A stretch of DNA of 5,141 bases, from the NCBI GenBank assembly GCA_020434085.1, contig JAGRBM010000168.1, forward strand, positions 1 through 5,141, given 5' to 3'. Below the pieces are notes generated by a model. The model saw only the letters and a program-made list of their open reading frames with translations. It did not search any database and had not been told where the DNA came from. The stretch is from Chrysiogenia bacterium. GTDB lineage: Bacteria; JAGRBM01. Positions 1 to 5,141 of the stretch are shown here, piece by piece. The number at the start of each line of letters is the position of its first letter. Position 1 is the first letter of the stretch. The position numbers were made by a program, and so were the translations under genes.

Positions 1-712
1 ACCACTCCTGCATCTGCCGGATGAGGTGGACGGGCAGGTTCTCCACCGCGCGGCGCCCCAGGCGCACCAGATCCTTGCGGTCCATGTTTTCGCCGTTCCA
101 GAGGACCTTGTCGCCGCGCGAAACGATTTCTTCGAGAAAGACCGGTGCCAGGGGCATGGCCAGTTGTAGCAGTAGCTTCTGGGGAACGAAGGGCAGAAAG
201 CGCATGGCGGCGCTCGGATCGCCCACCACGCCGCCGAGCTCGGCATTTTTCTCGTCGGTCATCAGCGGCGAGCCGATGGTCGTCGCCGTGCGGATGAGCC
301 CGTCGTCGACCGCCTGCATCATGGGGTAGGCAAGCATTCCTCCCATGGAATGGCCGATCCAGTGAACCCCGTCGGCGCCGGTCTTGCTGGTCACAAAGCG
401 CAGGGCAGCGGGCAGGTCGTGGACCACGTAGTCGTCAAAGCACCAGTTGTAGCGCAGCCTGTTCCAGGGCCGGGGTTTCGAGCTCTCTCCGGCGCCGCGC
501 AGCTCGACTACCCAGACGTCGTAGCCGTTGCGGTGGAGGAACTTGGCCAGGGATTTCTCGCGCCCGTAGTCCAGGTCGTAGCGGTTCGATCCCAGGCCGT
601 GGCAGAGGAAAACCGGGTGCTTGCGGGTGTTGCGGGCATAGTTGTGCAGGGCGACTTTCCAGCCGTCCCGGGTTTTGACGTGGTGCGTCTCGGCACGTGG
701 GGTCTCGGGCAT
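1..712 (-). CDS. Alpha/beta-hydrolase, lipase/esterase type (3'-truncated by window edge)
   Basis: Reading the minus strand from the ATG at 712-710 gives 237 uninterrupted residues to the window edge, so the C-terminus is missing. The fold is recognisable: an HGLG oxyanion-hole motif at residues 38-41, an LRGAGES strand-turn at 71-77, and the nucleophile elbow GHSMGG with Ser122 as predicted nucleophile. The FDDYVVHDLPAAL stretch at about 92-104 resembles the segment before the nucleophile in acid-lipase-like hydrolases (compare FDE...DLPA). The catalytic Asp and His would lie beyond the edge and cannot be checked. There is no signal peptide or membrane segment, so it is probably a cytosolic ester hydrolase; the substrate is unknown. 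The start is supported by GGAGGG at 728-723, 10 nt upstream of ATG, and by family-like sequence beginning within about 10 residues. It is transcribed divergently from the two-component genes. The superfamily call is firm; the lipase subfamily is an inference. Confidence 0.9.
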   Translation of the reverse strand, partial: MPETPRAETHHVKTRDGWKVALHNYARNTRKHPVFLCHGLGSNRYDLDYGREKSLAKFLHRNGYDVWVVELRGAGESSKPRPWNRLRYNWCFDDYVVHDLPAALRFVTSKTGADGVHWIGHSMGGMLAYPMMQAVDDGLIRTATTIGSPLMTDEKNAELGGVVGDPSAAMRFLPFVPQKLLLQLAMPLAPVFLEEIVSRGDKVLWNGENMDRKDLVRLGRRAVENLPVHLIRQMQEW

Positions 713-873
713 CGGGTCTCTTCCCTCCGGGCGGGCCCGGATGGCCCGTATCTTAGTGGAGCGGGCCGTCCCATGCTTGTAATCCCTGCCACAGGCGGCG
801 AAAAGCGCTGCGGGCTCGCGGACCCGGCAGGCGGGCGGCAGGGCGCCCCCGGATCGGGAAAAATGAAACGATT

Positions 874-902
874 TTAACTGGTTAAGGCGCTCTACCAGTT
901 GA
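874..902. promoter_or_regulatory. Inverted repeat, candidate operator upstream of the response regulator
   Basis: AACTGGT at 876-882 is matched by its exact reverse complement ACCAGTT at 894-900, with 11 nt between. The pairing can extend by one wobble and one T-A pair to 874/902. The left half is itself inside a second dyad, TTAACTGGTTAA at 874-885. The right half overlaps the putative -35 at 899-904, where a DNA-binding regulator could act. The repeat is seen directly; its use as an operator, perhaps for autoregulation by the OmpR-class protein encoded downstream, is an inference. Confidence 0.4.
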
Positions 903-928
903 CTACTTCGCGCCGGCGGCCCTAATTT
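899..928 (+). promoter_or_regulatory. Putative sigma70-like promoter for the two-component operon
   Basis: TTGACT at 899-904 matches five of six positions of the -35 consensus. After an 18-nt spacer comes TAATTT at 923-928, a weak -10 matching three of six positions. TTTAAT at 927-932 is a better -10 match but would need a 22-nt spacer. Transcription would begin near 935, giving a leader of about 100 nt before the ATG at 1035. The AT-rich setting in a GC-rich window supports a promoter here, but the exact elements are uncertain. Confidence 0.35.
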
Positions 929-942
929 TAATGAAAGCGATT

Positions 943-1010
943 GCAGGAAACCCCTGCGAAGCATCCGGGTGGGGGCATCCGGAGCCCCCGGCCAGTGCCG
1001 GGCAGCCCGG
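943..1010 (+). promoter_or_regulatory. Three consecutive short hairpins in the leader of the response regulator gene
   Basis: Three stem-loops follow one another: GCAGG/CCTGC (943-947 with 953-957, 5-nt loop), GGGGGC/GCCCCC (971-976 with 984-989, 7-nt loop) and CCGGG/CCCGG (998-1002 with 1006-1010, 3-nt loop). None is followed by a T-run, so none looks like an intrinsic terminator. The octamer GCATCCGG occurs twice, at 961-968 and 975-982. The last hairpin ends 6 nt before the AAGGAG ribosome binding site (1017-1022), so folding could affect translation, but chance pairing in GC-rich DNA is a real alternative. Confidence 0.35.
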
Positions 1011-1034
1011 AATGCCAAGGAGCATGCAGGATTC

Positions 1035-1715
1035 ATGAGAATTCTCGTCGTCGAGGACGAAAAGAAAGTCGCCAGCTTCATCAAGAAGGGGCTCACCGAA
1101 GAATCCTACGCCGTGGACGTCGCCAACGACGGCACGGAGGGCTTCGACCTGGCCAGCACCACGACCTACGACCTGCTGGTGCTCGACCTGATGCTGCCAG
1201 GCATGGACGGCTTCCAGATCATCGAAAAGCTGCGGGCCCAAAGCAACGACACGCCGATTCTGATTCTCACCGCCCGCGACCAGATCGACGACCGCGTGCG
1301 CGGGCTCGATCTGGGTGCCGATGATTACCTGGCAAAGCCCTTCGCCTTTACCGAGCTCCTTGCCCGCGTGCGCGCGCTGCTTCGCCGCGCCGGCGGCCAG
1401 CGCGCGGCCACGCTCAAGGTGGGCGAGCTCTCGCTCGATCCGGTTACGCGCGAGGTGCGACGCGGCGAACGCAAGATCGACCTGACCGCCAAGGAATACG
1501 CACTGCTCGAATTCTTCATGCGCAACAAGGAAAAGATCCTCACGCGCACGATCATCAGCGAGCACGTCTGGGACATCAACTTCGATTCGATGACCAACAT
1601 TGTCGATGTCTACGTCAACCACCTGCGCAACAAGCTCGAAGAGACTCCCGAAGAGGCGCGCCTGATTCACACCGTTCGCGGCGTAGGGTACGTGATGCGC
1701 GAAGATGCCCCGTAA
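1035..1715 (+). CDS. OmpR/PhoB-class response regulator, CusR-like
   Basis: This 226-residue DNA-binding regulator has the usual length for its class. Residues 1-115 are a receiver domain with the acidic pocket E7-D8, phosphoacceptor Asp51 (VLDLMLPGMDGF), the switch Thr79 (LILTARD) and the conserved Lys101 (YLAKPFAF). Residues about 128-222 are the winged-helix effector, with the typical LTAKEYALLEFF, the recognition-helix region TNIVDVYVNHLRNKL and the C-terminal hairpin HTVRGVGYVM. The DINFDSMTNIVDVYV wording and overall pattern are closest to the CusR/CopR metal-response branch, though that does not prove the signal. The ATG at 1035 was chosen over an in-frame ATG at 969 because the receiver domain begins exactly there (MRILVVEDE) and AAGGAG lies at 1017-1022, 12 nt upstream. 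The stop codon overlaps the kinase start, indicating one operon and translational coupling. Confidence 0.96.
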   Translation: MRILVVEDEKKVASFIKKGLTEESYAVDVANDGTEGFDLASTTTYDLLVLDLMLPGMDGFQIIEKLRAQSNDTPILILTARDQIDDRVRGLDLGADDYLAKPFAFTELLARVRALLRRAGGQRAATLKVGELSLDPVTREVRRGERKIDLTAKEYALLEFFMRNKEKILTRTIISEHVWDINFDSMTNIVDVYVNHLRNKLEETPEEARLIHTVRGVGYVMREDAP

Positions 1716-3210
1716 CCGAGACTCCAGAGAGCTGACGATCCGGCAGCGGTTGATCGTCTGGTATATGAGCCTGCTGCTGGTGGCCCTTTCGGGGTTCTCG
1801 GGAATCCTTTACGCCCTGCTAAAAAACTCGCTCTATTCGAGCGCCGATGCGGCGCTTCGCTCGGCGGCGGTGAATGTCGCGCGCCTGAACCTGCAGGGAA
1901 GCCCCGGCCTGTGGCCGTTGACCAGCCAGCGCGATCTGATGGAGCGCATGCTCGGCATGCGCGGCGTCGACAAATACGTGCAAGTCATCGACATCACCGG
2001 CCTGCGCGCGCCCGAGTGGTTAGAGCGCAAGAAGGACGACTTCCCGCTCTCGCAGCTTGCGCTGCGCAACGCGGTGCAGGGCAAGCTGACTTACGAGAGC
2101 TTCCGCTTTCTTGGCCCCGAACCCGTGCGCGTCATCACCATGCCGGTGATTGCGGGCGGGCGCTTTACCGGCAACCTCGTGCAGGTGGGCGCTTCGCTCG
2201 AGAGCGTCGAGCAGTCCCTGGCCAAGCTGGCGTTTACGCTGATGCTGGCGCTGCCGGGCGTCTTGCTGCTGGCCAGCGTGGGCGGGTGGTTCCTGGCCAA
2301 CCAGGCTTTGAAGCCCGTTGACCGCATCACCCGCACCGCGCGGCAGATCGGCGCGGAGAACCTGAGTGAGCGGCTCGAAGAGCCCGGGACAGACGACGAG
2401 ATCGGGCGCCTGGCACAGACTTTCAACGAAATGCTCCAGCGCCTGGATGAATCCTTCGACCAGATCCGCGCGTTTACCGCCGACGCTTCCCACGAACTCA
2501 AGACGCCGCTGGCCATTCTCAAGGGCGAGATCGAGCTGGCGCTGCGCCGCCCGCGCACGGTTGAAGAATACCAGGAGACCATGGTCAGCTCGCTCGAAGA
2601 GATCGACCGTCTCACGCGCATCACCGGCGATCTGCTTCTGCTGGCCAAGTCCGATGCCGGCAGCATCCCCATGGAGTTTGCCGAGGTGAACCTCTCGGCG
2701 CTCGTGGAGGAAGCGGCCATGCACGTCCAGCCGCTGGCCGAGGCCAAGCACCTGACATTCGAAGTGCTGCCGGGTCTGGCCGATGTGCAGATCCAGGGCG
2801 ACGTGTTCCGGCTCAAACAGCTTGTGCTGAACCTCGTCGAGAATGCGATCCACTACACGCCCGAGGGCGGGCGCGTGGTGGTGCGCGCGACGCGGGCCAA
2901 TGCCTTTTATGCGGCGCTCCAGGTCTCGGACACGGGCATCGGCATTGCCGAGGAAGACCGGGAGAAGATCTTCGAGCGCTTCTATCGCACCGACAAGGCG
3001 CGCAACCGCCGCGAGGGCGGGACGGGTCTGGGGCTCTCGATCGTGCAGTGGATCGCCGAGAGCCATGGCGGAAAGATTGAAGTGGAGTCGGCGTCCGGGC
3101 GGGGTTCGACCTTTACGGTCTACCTGCCGCGACGTCAGGGAGAGAAACGTCAGGTGCCGCTGGGATCGCTTCCCGATCCCCGGATGCTGCACCCCGAACA
3201 GATGCACTGA
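1705..3210 (+). CDS. Membrane sensor histidine kinase, CusS/heavy-metal-sensor-like
   Basis: This 501-residue kinase is the partner of the upstream regulator, whose gene it overlaps by 11 bp. A basic N-terminus leads to membrane segment 1 (about 16-39). A periplasmic region of some 135 residues follows, then membrane segment 2 (about 175-197). A HAMP linker (about 198-250, with Pro204 and the DE pair at 231-232) leads into the dimerisation and phosphoacceptor domain, with phospho-acceptor His263 in FTADASHELKTPL. The ATPase domain shows the N box NLVENAIHYTP (N376, N380), G1 DTGIGI (409-414), F box FERFYR (423-428) and G2 GGTGLGL (438-444), so it appears catalytically complete. A polar tail of about 25 residues follows the last strand (TVYLP). 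The GEIELALRRPRT...EEY segment after the His is typical of the CusS-type heavy-metal kinase group. Ligand binding cannot be predicted: the periplasmic region shows no obvious Cys or His cluster. There is no strong ribosome binding site, consistent with coupling to the regulator. Confidence 0.96.
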   Translation: MPRNRDSRELTIRQRLIVWYMSLLLVALSGFSGILYALLKNSLYSSADAALRSAAVNVARLNLQGSPGLWPLTSQRDLMERMLGMRGVDKYVQVIDITGLRAPEWLERKKDDFPLSQLALRNAVQGKLTYESFRFLGPEPVRVITMPVIAGGRFTGNLVQVGASLESVEQSLAKLAFTLMLALPGVLLLASVGGWFLANQALKPVDRITRTARQIGAENLSERLEEPGTDDEIGRLAQTFNEMLQRLDESFDQIRAFTADASHELKTPLAILKGEIELALRRPRTVEEYQETMVSSLEEIDRLTRITGDLLLLAKSDAGSIPMEFAEVNLSALVEEAAMHVQPLAEAKHLTFEVLPGLADVQIQGDVFRLKQLVLNLVENAIHYTPEGGRVVVRATRANAFYAALQVSDTGIGIAEEDREKIFERFYRTDKARNRREGGTGLGLSIVQWIAESHGGKIEVESASGRGSTFTVYLPRRQGEKRQVPLGSLPDPRMLHPEQMH

Positions 3211-3236
3211 GCGCGCACAGGGCCGGGTATTCAAGA

Positions 3237-3324
3237 GGTGTCATCGCTGAGCGAAGCGAAGGATCGCGTTGTCGAAGATTGTTGCTGATTCCAGCCGATT
3301 CTTCGCTTCGCTCAGAATGACGCC
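3237..3324. repeat. Palindromic intergenic repeat ('SERSEES'-type, MITE-like)
   Basis: A large imperfect inverted repeat lies between the kinase and the transporter. The core arm CTGAGCGAAGCGAAG (3247-3261) is perfectly complementary to 3301-3315. The similarity continues outward to GGTGTCAT (3237-3244) against the reverse complement GGCGTCAT of 3317-3324, with one extra base in the left arm, and inward through GGATCG/GAATCG. About 30 nt lie between the arms. Sequences of the form GTCATTCTGAGCGAAGCGAAGAATC are a familiar dispersed palindromic repeat in many bacterial genomes, and their translation gives the well-known spurious HSERSEES peptide. No clear target-site duplication is visible. The element starts 27 nt after the kinase stop, so the RNA hairpin could end or stabilise the operon transcript, but no T-run follows. 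Confidence 0.85.
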
Positions 3325-3400
3325 TCATTGGAGCGGTGTCCCCCTGATGCAGGAATACAGGTTTTTACAGCGCCTCTCCCTGTTTTCGGCCGGGGGAGTT

Positions 3401-3409
3401 TGCTAGGCT
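3401..3409 (+). promoter_or_regulatory. Possible extended -10 promoter element for the transporter
   Basis: TGCTAGGCT at 3401-3409 fits the extended -10 pattern TGnTAnnnT. It lies about 80 nt before the GTG start, in the gap after the palindromic repeat. No good -35 is present at 16-18 nt upstream (TGTTTT at 3381-3386 is poor). It is the most promoter-like element seen in the 3325-3489 gap and would make the transporter a transcription unit separate from the kinase. Confidence 0.25.
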
Positions 3410-3475
3410 CGCGCCGGTTCCACAATGTTTCGGCGCACAGCGCGCGGGCCCATCACTGATTCAAAGCATCCCGGC

Positions 3476-3480
3476 AGGAG
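3476..3480 (+). promoter_or_regulatory. Ribosome binding site that decides the GTG start of the transporter
   Basis: AGGAG at 3476-3480 is 9 nt upstream of GTG at 3490-3492. The reading frame has an in-frame TGA at 3457-3459 and no ATG between that stop and the GTG. The GTG is therefore the only well-placed start, and it puts the first membrane helix about 16 residues from the N-terminus, as usual for this family. Confidence 0.8.
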
Positions 3481-3489
3481 CAGGCGAGC

Positions 3490-5141
3490 GTGGTTGAACA
3501 GATTTCCAGCCTCATCTTGAAGCGACGAAAGCTCATCCTGGGCATCGTGATCGTGCTGACCCTGGGACTTGGCTGGGCGATTACGCGCCTGCAGATCGTG
3601 ACCGACTTCGAGGCCTTTTTCCTGCCCGGCGACCCGGACCTGCAGAGCTACACCGAGCTCAAGAAGCACTTCGGTTCCGACGAATTCATCCTGATCGCCT
3701 ACGAAGCGCCCGAGAGCATCTTCACCAAGGAGACGCTCAGCGAGATCGCCGAGATTACCCAGCGCATCCAGGGCGCGCCCAATACCGCGACGACGCTCTC
3801 GCTGACCAACGCCAAGGAGTTCAAGAGCACCAAGGACGGCCTGCCCGTCGGCGTGCCCATTGTCGAGGATGTCTCGCTCTCGCGCCTTGGCGCCGCCATC
3901 GTCAAGACGAAGATCGAAGAGAATCCCTTCTACGACAACCTGCTTGTTTCCGAGGACGACAAGACCGCGTTCATCGTCGTGCAGATGCGCAATCCCGGAA
4001 ACGACAATTTCGTGCGCCTTGAAATGACAAAGGCCATCGAGGAAGTGATCGCGCCCTTCGACAAGGGCAACATCCACATCGCCGGCACGCCGATCTACCT
4101 GACCGAGCTCTACCGCCTGATTTTGAGCAACCTGGTCATTCTGGGCGGCGCGGCGGCGCTGCTTGTCGTGCTGCTACTCTGGCTCTCTCTGCGCAGTTTT
4201 ACCGGGATCATCATCCCCATCACGATTTTGTTACTGAGCGTGGTGTGGAACATGGGGATCTTCGGCGCCGCGGGCGCGCCGCTCACCATTGCATCCTCGG
4301 TGGTGGTGCCGCTCATTGTGGCCATTTCAGTCACCAACTCGATCCATTTCCTGCTGGCCTACACCGGTTTTCTCGATGAGGAGAAAACGCCCGAGAAGGC
4401 CCTGCTGCGCGCGATGACCCACATCATCCCGCCGGCTTTCTATTCGAGTTTTACGACCGCCGTGGGCTTTCTCACGCTCACCAGCGCGCGGGTGCTGCCC
4501 GTGGTGCAGACGGGCCTCTATACGGCGGCCGGCGTGATGGCGAGCTTTGTTCTCACCATCACGGTGATTCCCATCGTGCTCAGCTACTTCCCCAAGGCGC
4601 CGGCAAAGATTCCTCAGCGCGAGGGTGAGGACGCCGACATTCTCAGCCGCATCCTCGACAAGTTCGCCGACCTGAATCTGACAAAGGCCCCGTTCCTTGT
4701 GGTGGGTTGGCTGGCACTGGCCATCGGGGCGGGGGCGGCGATCAGTCTGATTCGCGTGGAGACCAATCCGCTGACCTTCTTCAAGAAGGGAAGTCCCATG
4801 CAGCAGACCCATGCCTATTTCGAGGAAAAGCTCGGCGGCACGCTTCCATTTGAAATGATCGTCCAGGGTGAAAAGGGCGACTTCAAGGACCTGCGCAACT
4901 ATGCGAACCTCAGCCGGCTCGAGCGCTACCTGGATTCCATCAAGGAACTCCACGGCGTGGTAGGCACGCCCGACGTGGTGCGCGAGGTGCACAACGCACT
5001 GAGCGGCGACGGGCGCAAACTTCCCTACGACCATTCGACCTTCTCGGGGGAGACACGCCTCATCGACCTGGCGCGCAACCAGTTCCCGCCGATCAACCAG
5101 TTCATCGACCGCGACTGGAGCCAGGCGCGCTTTACCAGCCG
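3490..5141 (+). CDS. RND/MMPL-family transporter, N-terminal 550 residues (truncated by window edge)
   Basis: An open frame begins at GTG 3490 and runs off the window end without a stop. The layout is that of RND-superfamily exporters of the MMPL/SSD type. A short basic cytosolic N-terminus (LKRRK, 11-15) precedes TM1 (about 16-34). The first periplasmic domain (about 37-212) starts with TDFEAFFLPGDPDLQSY and contains FGSDEFILIAYE. A cluster of five helices follows: TM2 about 214-234, TM3 about 239-260, TM4 about 266-290, TM5 about 316-333 and TM6 about 342-369. After a cytosolic loop come TM7 (about 401-421) and the start of the second periplasmic domain (ETNPLTFFKKGSPM). Relatives usually have 750-900 residues with a repeated second half, so roughly 200-350 residues are missing. 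Such proteins use proton-motive force to export lipids, hydrophobic compounds or other amphiphiles; the substrate here is unknown. TM4 reads SVTNSIHF (280-287) and lacks the Asp usual in this region. The gene appears to be its own transcription unit. Confidence 0.93.
   Translation, partial: MVEQISSLILKRRKLILGIVIVLTLGLGWAITRLQIVTDFEAFFLPGDPDLQSYTELKKHFGSDEFILIAYEAPESIFTKETLSEIAEITQRIQGAPNTATTLSLTNAKEFKSTKDGLPVGVPIVEDVSLSRLGAAIVKTKIEENPFYDNLLVSEDDKTAFIVVQMRNPGNDNFVRLEMTKAIEEVIAPFDKGNIHIAGTPIYLTELYRLILSNLVILGGAAALLVVLLLWLSLRSFTGIIIPITILLLSVVWNMGIFGAAGAPLTIASSVVVPLIVAISVTNSIHFLLAYTGFLDEEKTPEKALLRAMTHIIPPAFYSSFTTAVGFLTLTSARVLPVVQTGLYTAAGVMASFVLTITVIPIVLSYFPKAPAKIPQREGEDADILSRILDKFADLNLTKAPFLVVGWLALAIGAGAAISLIRVETNPLTFFKKGSPMQQTHAYFEEKLGGTLPFEMIVQGEKGDFKDLRNYANLSRLERYLDSIKELHGVVGTPDVVREVHNALSGDGRKLPYDHSTFSGETRLIDLARNQFPPINQFIDRDWSQARFTS

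Larger units (their letters stand above)
713..1034. other. Divergent intergenic region between hydrolase and response regulator
   Basis: This 322-bp stretch has no convincing coding sequence. Its hydrolase-proximal part (713-850) is GC-rich and contains the hydrolase ribosome binding site (minus strand, 728-723). It also has a possible -10 element TAAGAT (minus strand, 755-750) that lacks a well-spaced -35. The middle (about 860-940) is clearly AT-richer than its surroundings and holds an inverted repeat, a promoter-like pair and a tRNA-D-arm-like stretch. The part nearest the regulator (943-1010) is a run of short hairpins. Separate entries cover these elements. Confidence 0.7.

Noticed and set aside
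21-329. Plus-strand open frame of 102 codons
   Set aside because: It is the reverse-strand shadow of the hydrolase and has Arg/Ser-rich non-family sequence.
350-877. Plus-strand open frame of 175 codons, plus a minus-strand frame at 508-792, over the hydrolase 5' region
   Set aside because: They overlap the hydrolase in other frames. The hydrolase frame carries the HGLG and GHSMGG motifs and a well-placed ribosome binding site.
969-1034. Upstream in-frame ATG at 969 as an alternative start of the response regulator
   Set aside because: It would add 22 residues without family similarity ahead of MRILVVEDE, and it falls within the leader hairpins with no good ribosome binding site.
903-1670. 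Antisense open frame (255 codons) opposite the response regulator
   Set aside because: It is a shadow of the regulator's codon pattern, and no family is recognisable in the translation.
2020-3234. Long antisense open frame (404 codons) opposite the histidine kinase, with smaller ones at 2091-2816 and 1833-2084
   Set aside because: The translation has no recognisable domain and low-complexity Arg/Ala/His composition. The plus-strand kinase has every expected motif. Long antisense frames are expected in GC-rich genes.
3113-3328. Minus-strand 71-codon frame beginning with the HSERSEES peptide
   Set aside because: This is the known artefact of translating the palindromic repeat and then reading antisense through the kinase C-terminus.
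3343-3366. Possible intrinsic terminator: CCTG (3343-3346) with CAGG (3358-3361) followed by TTTTT (3362-3366)
   Set aside because: The stem has only 4 bp and an 11-nt loop, and a competing CCTG-ATG-CAGG stem exists. It is too weak to call.
3403-5034. Antisense open frames at 3403-4077, 4110-4337 and 4327-5034
   Set aside because: All lie opposite the RND/MMPL transporter, whose plus-strand frame is continuous and has clear membrane helices and family motifs.

Overview
The window is GC-rich bacterial DNA carrying four protein genes. Two are complete and two run off the edges. The gene content, the strong G/C preference at third codon positions and the long spurious antisense frames fit a high-GC Gram-negative. 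The two-membrane-segment sensor kinase with a periplasmic loop and the RND/MMPL-type exporter support a diderm. The style recalls deltaproteobacterial lineages (Myxococcota or Desulfobacterota and relatives), but nothing here fixes the taxon.

Layout: (1) positions 1-712, minus strand, hold the N-terminal 237 residues of a cytosolic alpha/beta-hydrolase of the lipase/esterase type. (2) Positions 713-1034 are a divergent intergenic region. It holds an AT-richer promoter-like stretch with an inverted repeat, a short stretch resembling a tRNA D-arm, and three short hairpins ahead of the next gene. (3) Positions 1035-3210, plus strand, are an overlapping two-gene operon: an OmpR-class response regulator and a membrane histidine kinase, both closest in character to the CusR/CusS ('heavy metal') branch. 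(4) Positions 3211-3489 are intergenic and contain a large palindromic repeat of the widespread type whose arms read as 'SERSEES' when translated. (5) Positions 3490-5141, plus strand, hold the first 550 residues of an RND/MMPL-family transporter that starts with GTG and continues beyond the window.

How they work together: the regulator and kinase form a self-contained signalling pair, with periplasmic or membrane sensing, His263 to Asp51 phosphotransfer, and DNA binding by a winged helix. Their targets are not shown. The divergent hydrolase and the downstream transporter are candidates by proximity only. The transporter is separated from the kinase by a hairpin repeat and has its own ribosome binding site, so it is probably a separate transcription unit.

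I did not find a clear new biological system. The points most worth a second look are the inverted repeat overlapping the putative regulator promoter, the transporter's lack of an acidic residue in its fourth membrane helix, and the tRNA-like fragment.
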